DNA of 64,000 nt from positions 1,952,693 to 2,016,692 of the forward strand of contig ONZQ02000004.1 of NCBI GenBank assembly GCA_900312665.1, given 5' to 3'. The stretch's first letter is position 1. Every line of letters begins with the position of its first letter. Source of the stretch: Cephalotrichum gorgonifer (Eukaryota; Ascomycota; Sordariomycetes; Microascales; Microascaceae). Of this stretch, positions 1 to 10,904 are shown in pieces. The notes below the pieces were generated by a model. The model had not been told where the DNA came from. It was given only the letters and a program-made list of their open reading frames with translations, and made no database searches. The position numbers and the translations under genes are program-made.

Positions 1-515
1 GTGGCGCGCGGCGCCCAAGGTGGATGACCCCAGCGTCTGCCCCATCACGTTCACGGTGTGGATCAACAAGGATGCGGAGAAGTATAACATGACGGTCGAG
101 TACGAGCTCACGGGTAGCGAACCCCTGAAGGACGTCAGCGTCCTCATCCCCTACCAGAGTGCGGAGCCGGTGGTCTCGAGCTTCGACGCGACGTACGACA
201 TCATGGGCGACATGCTGGAGTGGACGATCGGGAACGTCGACGAGGATAACGCGACCGGGTCCTTCGAGTTCGAGGCCGAGGCGGATGACGAGAACGACTT
301 CTTCCCCATGACGGTCCGGTTCCAAAAGCCATCGCCTTACGTGGACGTTGATGTATGTTCCCCCCCCCCTAAAAAGCCCCGAACCCTTCCCTGCGTTACA
401 CGACTTGCTAACACGAGGGTTCCAGGTATCTACTGTCTCGCTCATTGACATGAACGAAGAGATCACATTCTCGAAGGACGTCAAGTGCTCCGCAGAGAAC
501 TATGTCATTGAGTAA
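1..515 (+). CDS. RET2: Coatomer subunit delta, C-terminal end (partial)
   Basis: This is the 3' end of the gene for the delta subunit of the COPI coat, which drives retrograde Golgi-to-ER vesicle traffic. The window opens inside an exon; codons start at base 2. The exon runs to 352, an intron spans 353-425 (GTATGT donor, GCTAAC branch site, CCAG acceptor), and the last exon is 426-515. The visible part is the end of the mu-homology domain, with a conserved stretch around DMLEWTIGNVDEDN and the terminal exon reading through DMNEEITFSKDVKCSAENYVIE to TAA. The N-terminal longin-like part lies off the left edge. The family match is clear; only the fragment length limits it. Confidence 0.88.
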
Positions 516-1042
516 TGGGGGATCATGATCATGAGGCATGTCTGGCGGACCTTGTTGCTCGGGAGCATTTGCAGGTTTTGGCAGGTATCAAAAGTGAGAA
601 TAGCTGGCGTGCGTGGACGGTAGACTATGGCGCCGCAGCGGAATCCATAAATGGATTATATTCGATATTTTATCCCCAAAGATACGAGATGATGGATGGA
701 CGTAGTACCTATTCTCGTGGTTGATGTCGGCGATCCCAGCGCTGTTTTGTAGACCGCACTGTGGCACTGGAGTATTTTGGTATACTAGACACAGTGCGTA
801 TAAAAGTGTAGTATACCTACCAGATCTTGAACTTCATTCATCGATATGTGCAGGTACGACGAGCTTGTTTCAGGCCGTACCACCGACTGCACCAGTCGGC
901 GAGCAGAGTACGTAGAGGTCCACATCAACCGACACCACGTCTTCTCCGAAAGCTGAACGCGACACCAGGCCTGTCAGTGTTGAGTGCTCACTGCTTGACC
1001 CCGGCCATTTAGGAATTCGAATCCAGCCGGCCCAATAAAACA
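516..1042. other. Intergenic, RET2 3' / APC4 5'
   Basis: About 530 bp between the coatomer stop and the APC4 start. Short open frames here have no recognisable domain. It probably holds the RET2 3' UTR and the APC4 promoter. I see no clear TATA box and no RNA gene. Confidence 0.6.
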
Positions 1043-3905
1043 ATGGTGACCGTCGCGCTCACGCCCTTCAGCGAGACGAAGTATGCGCAGCCCGCGCCGC
1101 CCGGGCTTCCGGCGAGCTCGCCGACGGTAGACCTCTCCGTCACCTGGGACGCCGATTCCGGGAACGTCCTTGTGTGCCGGCCGAGGGATGAGGTGGTCTC
1201 AAGGATCCACCAGGGAGGCCGGGGCCACGCGCCGGGGGTGACTGCGGTGAGGTGGAAGCCTGATGGTAAGTCGTCACGCTCTTATCTTGGCTTCATTTTT
1301 TTTCTCTATTATCCTTCTCTCTCCCCCTGTTATGAGAGAGGGTGAGAGGGCTGGGTATGGTCCGTTTGGCCGTTCTCACACTGGTTTCTAGGACAGTTCA
1401 TAGCCGTCGCGTGGGACGATGGGTACGTCCGTCTCATGGGCCTAGAGAACAACAAGGCGGCGCACAGCATCAGGGTTCTAGAAGGCGGAGGTGACGGATC
1501 GGCGGCAACCATATCCCACGTCGCGTGGACGAGCAACAGCGTGGCGAGGAAGTCAAATTCTGGTCAGGACAACGCGGGGTCGACGTGGAAAAGCGTCCTG
1601 GAGAAGGAGCCCTCCCTCCCTGACCTACCCCGCGATCTCATGTTTCTCGAGGTCGACACGGCGCTGCCGAGGATCAGTCCGCTCCCCAGCGGGAGTGCGG
1701 GCACGGGGTACGTTTCTCCCCTTTCTCCCGTCTCCTATCTTCGTGGAGGTCTGTTTTTTTTTGGCTGACTGCGCTCGGAGTTTAGGGAAGACGCCACGGT
1801 CTTCACCCTCAGGACGGGCATCGACTTCCTGTTCCAGCCCTTCAGGCCCGAGGACAGCGAGGAGGTGGCCGTCATGGTCGCCGGGACCGACGACAGCGAC
1901 GTGCACCTCAGCATCTACGACTCCTTCGCCATCGGCAGCTTCAAGTACCAGGTGCCGGGCGAAGCTGGTGGCGCCCGTCTGCGTCTCGCGCAGCACGCAT
2001 CCCACCGTGACGTGTCGACCCACTCCCTCGTCTTCAGGCCTACCGACCCGGAGAGGGGTAACGTGCTGGACATAGTCCCCATGGACCTGTCCTTCATCGT
2101 GTCCTCGCCCATCAACCTGTCCCTCCTGGCCTCGAAGTTGACGACCCTGCAGAAGCTACTGAGGTACCTGAGGCAGTGTTTCCTCCACATGCAGGTGGAG
2201 TTCAAGAACTCGAGGGAGCTCCCCTCGCGCTTCCTGTCCAACATCCAGGAGGACCTAGAGGGCTCCGAGAGCGGGCCGAGGGACATCGTCTCAGCGCTGT
2301 ACCACACGCTCGTGACGGGACACACCCACGAGACGGTAAAGGAGTGGCTGGTCGACAGCCTCGCAGAGAGAGTGAGTTCCTGCCGCCCCTCCTCCCTGTT
2401 ATCCAACGTTGTCTCTTTAATTCCACACGCACCCATGGTTTTCTCAGGCTTTCTAACACCGGAAAAAACAGGGGCACAAACGATGGGACAAAGCCGTGAC
2501 GACATCACTAACCGCCCTGCGCAACCTAACCCACCAGAACCTCCTCCCGGCCCTCGATCGCACGTCCCTCATCCTCAGCCGCCTGAGGGGCCTCGCGGAG
2601 TTCCACCACACCCGTGACGACACGGGCCTCTCCCCCGCGCAGCTCGCCCGGCTCTCGGACACCGTATCTGCCCTCACCCTGGCCGCGAACCACGTCCTGC
2701 TGACTGTGACCGAGGAGCTCGAGCTCTTCAGCTCCTTCTCCGTGTGGCTGAGGCTGCAGATCGACAGGCTCGCCACGGGCTCCGCCGAGGAGCTGGCTGA
2801 GAAGGAGGCAGGGCTGGATACGGGCCGCGTGCTGGGATATATACGGGGTTACCTCGTCTCCAGCCCCCTGGCCGCGTTCCTCGGCGATGGTGACGGGGCG
2901 GCTGCCGCCAGCGGGGGCTGGGACGCGGTGGGCAAGGGCGGCACCCTGCTCGAGACGGTGGGCGCGCAGCTTAAAAGGAGGGCGGGCGGACTGCCCTACG
3001 CCGAGTTCCTGACGAAGATCGGCTGGCTCGTCGGGGAACTGCAGGAGAAGGCGGGGGTGGTGTTTGGGGATGTTGCGAGGGCGCAGGAGAGGAGCGTCAG
3101 GTTTGGGGAGGGGACGAGGGTTGTGCTGGGGGAGGATATCGAGAAGATTGATACGTGTATGGGCGCGATACATCGAGAGGTAGGCCCAATCTTTCCCCCC
3201 TCCCTTCCCCCCTTTTCTTTTTTCTCTGTCACGTATGAAAAGACTGACATCGTTAGGATGCCGTTGATGGACTAGTATATACGGCCCTTACTGCGAAGAA
3301 CCGAGAAAACGATGGTACGCCCGTTCCTCCCCACACTCCCAATATTCCCGCTCCTCGAATCCTGTCGGCGACAAAAGAGATTGTCCCTTCGCTAACACAA
3401 TGCAGTCTTCCTCTACCGCACTGCCATCCCAATCATGAACGGCATAAGCAGCGCGCCAGAGACCCAAGCCTGTGTCCTCTCCTTTCCGGGAACCCAGATC
3501 GTCGACGTCAAGTTCCTCACGCCGTCGCTCCTCCTTGCGCTCGTCTACAAAAGTGAGCCACTCCTTTTCCGCTCCTTCCACCATCCTCCTCCTTCCTCGG
3601 CTCGAATAGACTAGGATCGACTAACACAGCCAGACTCCACCCCCTCCATCCTCTCCATACCCCTTTCCCCCTCGACGGCCCTCCCATGGACCCCCCACAC
3701 CGGCCCAGAACCATCACCCACACAGCTAGATACCCCCCCGGCCTCCATCCTCCCCGTCCCAACGGAGGCGGGGGACGCATTCTTCCCCGTACAGATGGAC
3801 GTGCATGACGCGTCAGATGCGCGCGGACCCCTCCCCGCGCGGGTATGTCTTCTCGGGAAGGATAGGTGTATCTACCGAGTCTTCAAACTTGAGGTGAAAG
3901 AATAA
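1043..3905 (+). CDS. APC4: Anaphase-promoting complex subunit 4
   Basis: A scaffold subunit of the APC/C ubiquitin ligase, which controls mitotic exit in the nucleus. Seven exons join in frame: 1043-1265, 1392-1707, 1786-2371, 2472-3179, 3257-3314, 3406-3552 and 3634-3905, giving 769 residues. The N-terminal part (about residues 20-120) is the APC4 WD40-like propeller, with GVTAVRWKPDGQFIAVAWDDGYVRL split by intron 1. The middle (about 280-560) is the helical Apc4 long domain. The C-terminus has the family signature ARVCLLGKDRCIYRVF. At the last intron an alternative acceptor 4 nt upstream (CAG ending 3629) would shift the frame, so the CCAG ending at 3633 is preferred. The gene is convergent with GTR2, with only about 310 bp between the stops. 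Confidence 0.9.
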
Positions 3906-4217
3906 ATGGTCGTTTTCCCAAGCACATATGCCCACAATGTGCGTGCATCAACGATGAAGGACGGGTGTTTAGGTATATCCAGGGATAACGACATCAAGGT
4001 AGGACAGGGAACGGGGTAATGAGCGTTACGATGCAAGAGAAAAACAGGGGGTAGTATATAATACGTCGAAAGTAAAACTCTGAACCATGCATCATTCACG
4101 GCTCTCTCGGTTGCTCGCGCATCTCGCCCCCCAATGACCCGAGACACACGCTTTCCTGTGCGATACCCTTCATCTTTCCTACATCTCCTACTTCCCACCT
4201 CCCACTCCCCATCTCCC

Positions 4218-5468
4218 CTATTTCCTCGGCTTCGTAATCTCGAAAAACTCCTTGAGGCCCTCCACAACCGCCTCGACATTCATATTCACCAGCGGCATCT
4301 TGTCGTACGAGTCCTCCTTCATGACGGCCACGAGCGCCAGGTACCTGTCCACCTCCCTCAGCATGATAGGCCTGTTCGAGTCGTGGAGCAGCATGGAGCT
4401 CTCGGCACACGGACACGCAACCTGCTCCTCCAGCGGCGCGTTCCACGGCTCGCCCTCAAGCTTGGCGATGTGGGAGGCCGGGCGGGGCCAGGAGCCGTAG
4501 ACCTCGGTCATGTCGATGATGACGTCGATGTAGTCGGAGCAGATCTCGTACGAGGCCATGTCGGCGGGCGTCGAGTCGGTGGCGATATAGATCTTGGAGA
4601 GCACGTCGAAGAGGTAGGCCTTCTCGAACCGGCACGTGCGGCACAGGTTCGTCAGGATGCCCTCGAGGATACCGAGGCGCGGGATGAGTTTCTGTATGAC
4701 CTTACTGAAGGCCTCGAAGATGGTGTGATTGTAGATGGAGGTGCAGTGGAAGTTCACCGGGGCGTTCTCGATACCGTGATCTGACAGCTCATCCTGGATG
4801 CGGATCTGTATATCGCGCTGGATGTCCTGCGTGAAGTCTTCCGAGAGGCCATCCACCTTGTGGATGAAGACCTCAATGTTAATGTTAGGGTGGGTCCGTT
4901 GAAGGCTGAGGACGGTGGCATTCAGGCGGGCGACAGCCTCGAGGTAGTCGTCCTGGGCATCAATGACCCAAATCAGGGCGCCGATCTCGCTGAAGATGGC
5001 GTCGATGTCGTAGTTTGGGTTCTCAAAGATGTCAATCTGGCCGGGGAAGTCCCACACTTGGAAGTCCATGAACGACCTAACCGCGTGAGTTAGAGAGAAA
5101 AGTGCCTCTGGCCAGGGATGCCTGGGTATCAGTGGTGTGGACATACGCCATCTGGTCCTTCTGAATCCTAGCGGTCGATTCGAGAAATAGCGTCTCGTTC
5201 GGTGGTAGCTTCTGGAATACCACGCTAGATATTGACGACTTCCCGCTCCTAGATACGTATGTCAGTAATGGCAAGTCGTCAAACGGTGTATGAGGACCAC
5301 GCACCTGCTCTGACCCATCAATAATAGACGCGGGCGGCCTTTCGTAGTTGGTGGCGGCGGCCCAGGCTGGCCGACCAGCCTGGTCCCCTCTTGCTTCGGG
5401 TGGCCGCGACGGCTCTGCTCATAAACACGTCTAAGGTTAACCCTCGCCGGACTCTCACGCTCCTCCAT
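4218..5468 (-). CDS. GTR2: Rag-type GTPase Gtr2 (RagC/D orthologue)
   Basis: A small GTPase that pairs with Gtr1 on the vacuole and relays amino-acid sufficiency to TORC1. Three exons on the minus strand: 5468-5305, 5248-5147 and 5076-4218 (374 residues from this ATG). The P-loop GQSRSGKSS (about residues 52-60) is assembled across intron 1. Switch II reads WDFPGQ (about 97-102). An HKVDGLSEDF segment carries the G4-like motif. The C-terminal roadblock-type dimerisation domain includes RFEKAYLFDVLSKIYIATDS, very close to yeast Gtr2. The start is uncertain: in-frame ATGs also occur at 5558 and 5615, and the N-terminal ~45 residues are poorly conserved. The TORC1-specific family call is secure. 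Confidence 0.88.
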
Positions 5469-7531
5469 TGAGGCTGCAGAACGACGGCAGGGGTCGTGGC
5501 AACGACGGCCATCCAGCTCGGAGTGGGTGTTTCGCCTTGCGCAACAGGGGGTGTCCATAATGCAAGGGCGCGAATGGGGGAAAGGGGGATGTGACGACAA
5601 CTCAAATAGATCCAAGCAGTAATTATATAAATTGCAAGCGCGCAGAAGCAGAAACAGAAGGCATGGCTATAAATATACAAACAAGGTTTGGCAAGGGTGA
5701 TGAATCGCAGTCAGAGCTGAGGTCTTGTATCTCCCGACAGGATACCGGTCCGGGCTGACCACCAGTCAAGAATGCGGCATGGGAGCACACAGTCAGCTTC
5801 GGGGCCAGCACATGACGGCTCTGTGGCTCCTCAAAGGGGGAGGAGGAAAGAAAAAGGAGGGGGGAGGTTGACGCTGGCCGTTGCAAATGAAAAGAGGGCG
5901 GCGCTGGGGTTGTCTTAGGGTTACGATAGAGAGATACATCGGCCGCCATTGACAGTTCGCATGGGCGCTGATGCGGTGATCCGGGTAGGCTCGCGGCCTC
6001 CGCTATCAACTTCGTATTGTATGTCTTGTCCGATATGAAGGAAAGACTGAGCCATATCGGCGCGGGCGGTTGCAGATGAGAGTAAAAAATGTTGCGAAGA
6101 GAGGGGAACGCGTATCCCAAACGCCACGGGATGGCATGGAGACTTCGCATGCCTGCCCGGGGTCCACGGGACCCGATGTAGGGAGCAAGTCTAAGTAAGG
6201 CAGCAGCAGCCCTGCTTCGTCTATGCTGACGAGGTTTATTCTCCAGCTCCGCAGGTACTCACCAGGCGAAAGGTTCGAAGATGACAGCTCGGCGCGCCTC
6301 CCTTTCCGTCACACAGCAGCAGGACGCCGTGGCGCAGCCCCGAGGTAATGTAATCGCCATGGTCTGGCCATTACCATCACGGCTTCGGCTTCGGCCTCGG
6401 ATGCCAAGGACGACCGTTGCAAATCATCCACCGGCTGGTGCCTTGCAGCTGGCAAGCTCAGGAGCCACTAATATAAGTCCTCGTAATGAGGAGACTAGTG
6501 CTGGCGCTCCGTCATGGATCAGGCAAACGGAGGGAGGCGCTCGAGGGCGAATCAATCGGAGTGGGCCGGGATCCAGCCGGTCGGCCAGTGGCACACGGGA
6601 GGAGAAGGAAGAAGGAAAGGGGAAGAGGAAGAGAAAAGAAAAAGGGGGGCAGAAAGTCCAAGACCAATACCAGGCAGGCACAAACACAAACAGGGGGGAC
6701 GCCACGTGGTTCGTGATCGGTGATCCTTGATTCGTAGCTCGTGGCTCGTGGCTAATGGTAGGCTAGAGGCAAGCGAGAAGAGAACGCTGAATGAGGAACG
6801 AGGCGAACGGATTCGAGGCGAGGTAAGGAAAGTAGGTCTATCTCACCTCCATGCTGGGCACTAAAATGAGTGACTCGCTAAGAGCGAGGTCAACACGTAT
6901 TGATTCGCGATGAATACGTTCTATCGGCGGAGCGGCGATGAAAGGAAGATAATTAATAGATGTAGGATAAGAACGGCGGATGTGGCGATAAGAGAAGGAA
7001 TCCTCCCAGACTGCCGTCGTGCAGGGTAGCTTGGACTTGACCGAGGAATGGGAACAGAGGGCCAGGGACGGGGACAGAAAGGCAGGACAGAAGACTGCCT
7101 GGAAGGTTGTCGGTTGATCGTTCAGGCGAACGCAAGTCTCGGGCCTGGAAATGACAGACGTCGTTCAGGGTGGGTACATGCAGGGCGGGTCGAATCCGGG
7201 ATGACTGATGATTTTCCCCTGGATTGCAATAATTGTTAGGTACACCAGTTCCAATGGTGACTTCCTGCCGTTTTGGGGTCTGGCTTGGTTGTAACTAGCA
7301 CTGGGGCTACCTGGTCTTGCGCTGCTGCACACATTGTGGTGTGCGACAGGTGTATGTACATACTCTGTTCGAGTGTTATTTAGGCGACGGAGGTACCTGT
7401 ACACCCCACCTATTAATATGACTCTCAGCATAGATGTGGAGAACACCACCTCCAAATTCGATCGAGCTAATGGAGAAGCCCCCCCCCATCGCGACGAAGC
7501 TTGATATTGCCAACGCCAAACTCTAACCAGT
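5469..7531. other. Intergenic upstream of GTR2
   Basis: About 2 kb without a recognised gene. Several short open frames on both strands (for example 5623-6150 minus and 6281-6730 plus) are low-complexity and show no domain. A purine-rich GAAGGAAAGGGGAAGAGGAA-like tract lies near 6600-6650. Probable promoter and leader of GTR2, with the 5S gene at its right edge. Confidence 0.5.
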
Positions 7532-7651
7532 ACATACGACCATAGCTCGTGGAGAACTGAGGGTCCCGTCCGCTCCCCTATACATAAACCACGAAGCGCT
7601 AGACTAGTAGTTGGGTCGGTGACGACCAGCGAATCCCTGGTGTTGTATGTT
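7532..7651 (+). rRNA. 5S ribosomal RNA
   Basis: A complete 5S rRNA gene of about 120 nt. It begins ACATACGACCATAG and ends GGTGTTGTATGT; the two ends pair as helix I. The segment TCGTGG near 7547 pairs with CCACGA near 7590 (helix II). Conserved blocks GGTCCCGTCCGCTC, AGTAGTTGGGTCGGTGACGA and CCAGCGAATCCCTGG are all present, including the internal RNA polymerase III control region. A run of five T (7653-7657) directly follows as the Pol III terminator. Single dispersed 5S genes outside the rDNA array are normal in filamentous ascomycetes. Confidence 0.95.
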
Positions 7652-7720
7652 CTTTTTGCTTCCTTTCGCTCCTACCCTCTCTACAAGACTTCTTGCTTCG
7701 AGCCCGGAGCTCTAGCAGAC

Positions 7721-7770
7721 ACATACGACCATAGTTAGCGAAGAACTGAAGGTCCCGTCCGCTCCTCTAG
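7721..7770 (+). pseudogene. Truncated 5S rRNA copy (5' end only)
   Basis: About 50 nt match the first part of the 5S gene 70 bp upstream: ACATACGACCATAG, then a GAAGAACTGAAGG segment, then GGTCCCGTCCGCTCCTCTAG. After about 7770 similarity stops. The internal control region and 3' helix strand are missing, so it should not be transcribed or fold. It is a 5S pseudogene fragment, plausibly from a partial duplication or retro-insertion. Confidence 0.85.
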
Positions 7771-8911
7771 ACTCACCCGCAATGTCGGAGTGTCTTATGA
7801 AAAGCTTGAGATATATCATCCAGATTCTGCGCGCTCTGGCTGCCAACAAGTTCAGATGAGTAGCCATATACCATGATCCTTAAGGTGGGAATATCTCGCG
7901 GCAAGGAATCGGCAAGCCACATGTGTGTACATGTAGTTTCCTTTCCCCTCTCTTTGAAAGATCCGTAAGCATGGCTGCCAGGCCCTGAGATGGCGATGAT
8001 TCTACGACTAGTTAGCGATTGGGCTAAGGAAATATGATTGAGATAACCGACTCCAATTCATGCTTTCCCGAAGGAGAGGAAGACAAGACCGTCAATCCAT
8101 CAAACTAGTCGTCCACAGTCCACGGTTGGTCTTTGTGTTTCCACGCCCATCGGTGTCCGGAGGCTAGCTCCGTTGGGAGCGTCCTGAAGCTAATGGTGGC
8201 AACCTAGGCTCGACCCCGGGTATCGGTAGCTAGCGACTTTATGTGCAAGTCTGGTTCCTTGCCGTTGATTTGGTTGTCAGTCCCAGCGAAATGTTGCTCT
8301 AGGGCGAACTTGGAGAGATGACGGGGGACTAGAGGAGAGAATCGCGGCTATCGTAATGCCTACAGCTTGCTCGTATCTTTACATGTAGCGAGGTCTATAT
8401 GGCTTAGGCGAAGGAACACTCGACCGGTCTCATTGGATTTGACGTTGGGATTTGGAAGGAGGATGGAAGTGATGAGCATAGGAGGCCCTAGATGTTGTAC
8501 AAGTAGTAGCTGCCAGCCCGCCCGCCCGCCAGCCCGTGTGATCAATCATTATTCGAGGCGGCGCGCTCCTTAATCGATAGCCCTTGGTCAGTAAGTACAT
8601 GTAGGAGCCAATAATTGTTCCATCCCAGAGTACGTGTATGGCCGTACAGCTGGGCGCTTAATATTGCAACCTGCTGCTGCCTGACGTGCATACATGCATT
8701 TGAGTATGGCGTGGTTACATGTACCTACATGCACTTATGGCAATGCCACAAAAGAAAAGAAAAGGCGCCCGTCGTGGGCCTCTGAGGGGTACACACAGCC
8801 CGATGGGCACAGATGTTGAACTGGAAATTTGTAAACGAGCCCATCCATGTTTCCAATCTCAAAAAGACCCCTTCTATCCGGAATGCTACTGCAGAGTATA
8901 ACTAGCCCGGC
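7771..8911. other. Intergenic, no gene seen
   Basis: About 1.1 kb with no recognised gene. TACATGTA-type palindromes recur near 7930, 8380, 8600 and 8720, and a CCCGCCCGCC tract lies near 8520. The right end is presumably the promoter of the DUF6601 gene. Confidence 0.5.
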
Positions 8912-10094
8912 ATGGTGAAGTCCAACGATGCAGTCAAGACGAGTGGCCAGGTAAGCCTGTGTCTTCATTCAAAGCCTATCTCTGATCTCAGCTAACGATC
9001 AACAGTCGTGTCCATTCTCCGTCCGGCCGCTCCTTCGACAACGGCAGAAACCGCAGCCGTGCAAGGACTCTAGCCCGAGTAGCGACTCTAGCTCAGGGAT
9101 TATCCCCAAGCTCCACCGGCAGAGCCAAGACCAAAATGACGACCTTGCCGACCTCTTGCCGGCGTCATTCCGCGATGATTCTAATTACGTCGCTTCTCCG
9201 GCACGTCAAGTCGTAGACTGGCTGGAGAGGGAGCTTGACCTGCAGAGGCTGAGTCGCGTCCAAGGATTGTTGTGGTTCGCGGGTCTGCCCCTCCCCCCTC
9301 GCGCGCTACATCTCCAGCTGCTGCTACACCGCGACATCGTCGTCGCCGAGCAGATGGACATGCATCTCGTGTGGACCGACGGTCGCATCTTCATCAAACC
9401 ACTACCCCGCTTCCTCCTCGACCCGCGATTCTGGGCCAGCTACCTATGCTGCTTGTCAAACTGTTGCTGCGCCGCTGGTGCCGCCCAAGGAGGACGGGTC
9501 ATTGTGCGCAAATGCCAGCAGAAAAGCCTACGGGAGAGGGCCGCCGGGTTCTTATTCTCATACGCCGCGCTCATTTCCCATGAGAGCGACTTCTACATCG
9601 CCGTGGAGAAGCACCTGCTTCCGCCGGGCGTGGAGTGGCCGGACTGGAGGACGCTCGTGGACGAGTTGAACCTGGAGGAGATCCACCGGCGCGTGGACCC
9701 GCGATTCTACCACGGCGAGCTTCGCCTGAGTCGCCTGAACAAGATATACGGCATGTGGGTGACCCCCGGCCATGGCTACCTGCCCCGCTGGAACCTGTAT
9801 AATGCCTTCTTCCGGGACAATTTTTCGTGGCTTGCTGCTTCGACGATTTACATTGCCCTCGTCCTCACTGCGATGCAGGTCGGACAGGGCACCGACCTTC
9901 TCGCCAGCAGTGACGCCTTCGCGTCGGTGTCTTACGGCTTTGCAATATTTTCCATCTTGGGGCCGCTTATATGCGCAGCGTTAATATTTGTCATATTTGC
10001 TCTCGTGTATGCCTACAACTGGGTCAAGTCACGTCGGTTCTACAGGAGCGAGCTCCAAAAGATCAGCCAGCTATCGTCATCTGCGGGACCATAA
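8912..10094 (+). CDS. DUF6601 family membrane protein
   Basis: Fungal protein of unknown function, 375 residues. Exon 1 is 8912-8950 and exon 2 is 9006-10094; a 55-nt intron has a GTAAGC donor and CTAACG branch site. The N-terminal ~65 residues are polar and Ser-rich. The middle contains the family pattern: HRDIVVAEQMDMHLVW, then RVDPRFYHGELRLSRLNKIY. The C-terminal third has two strong hydrophobic segments at about residues 287-307 (WLAASTIYIALVLTAMQVG) and 324-350, followed by a basic tail, so a C-terminal two-TM anchor is likely. Such proteins are sometimes mislabelled subtilisin-like in databases; I see no protease triad here. The reaction is unknown. Confidence 0.75.
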
Positions 10095-10904
10095 ACCTAT
10101 GATTCTCTACCTTACCTACTTGATGTCTTCGTCCTAGATTGGCGGCGGATGCTCGTTATCTCTGATTGCCCTGCCGATAAGTCTGTGTCAGGGCTAGACT
10201 TTCGTTATAGCGAAAAGGCAAAAGTGGCCTCAATCAGTCTACCTGCCATACTATTATCTAGAGGAGGAAAGAGATGGAAGATGAGATTAACGTATATGGT
10301 AGCTCGTTGGGTCCCACTTATACGGGGCGGGCGGGGCCGGCCTGCCCAGAAGGTCCGGATGTTTCCCGGCCTCCTCTCCCGTAGTGAAGGCGTGGCAGGC
10401 TACGTGGTTGGTAACTGTAGCCGAGGAAGCTCGTGAAGGGCCAACCTGTGAACAATACCCCCCAAACCCCCCAGATTCCTTTTTACGAACTCCTCTGTGG
10501 GCCTTATTCATGTTGCCAATGCCTCACGATGCAGGAGTCGAGGGGTCGGTCCGTTGTTCTCTACTGCCTGGGTGTATATATGCTTCAAAATTGTCAGATA
10601 CATCAGTATCTTCCAGATTCTGTGATGACTCTCAAGTCGCCTCATAACAGCCCCGTCCAGTATGCTAATAAAACACTCTACCTGGTGGCTATCTTCAAAG
10701 CTACAAGATACTAGCATCGTATTATATGTGTTTGGTAAGGACATGTAGGGTATATATATAAAGCACACCTTGGGGGCCCGATACGTCCATGGTCGTGCCA
10801 TCCGATCCTTCCATCATTATGTACCCGGCGAAAACAAGCGTAACGACCAAAAAAAACGCCAGAAAAAAAACAGTCCCCAAAATCCAATAGAATAGCGCCC
10901 TAAT
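10095..10904. other. Intergenic between convergent genes
   Basis: About 0.8 kb between the 3' ends of the DUF6601 gene and the minus-strand regulator. No recognisable gene; short open frames lack domains. It contains a TATATATA run near 10751 and an A-rich stretch near 10849-10870. Confidence 0.5.

Noticed and set aside
1000..1035. TTCGAATCC string resembling a tRNA T-loop
   Set aside because: No matching D-arm, anticodon arm or acceptor stem upstream.
6281..6730. 149-codon plus-strand frame in the intergenic region
   Set aside because: Low-complexity Lys/Glu/Arg tail from a purine tract, no domain, overlapping frames on both strands.
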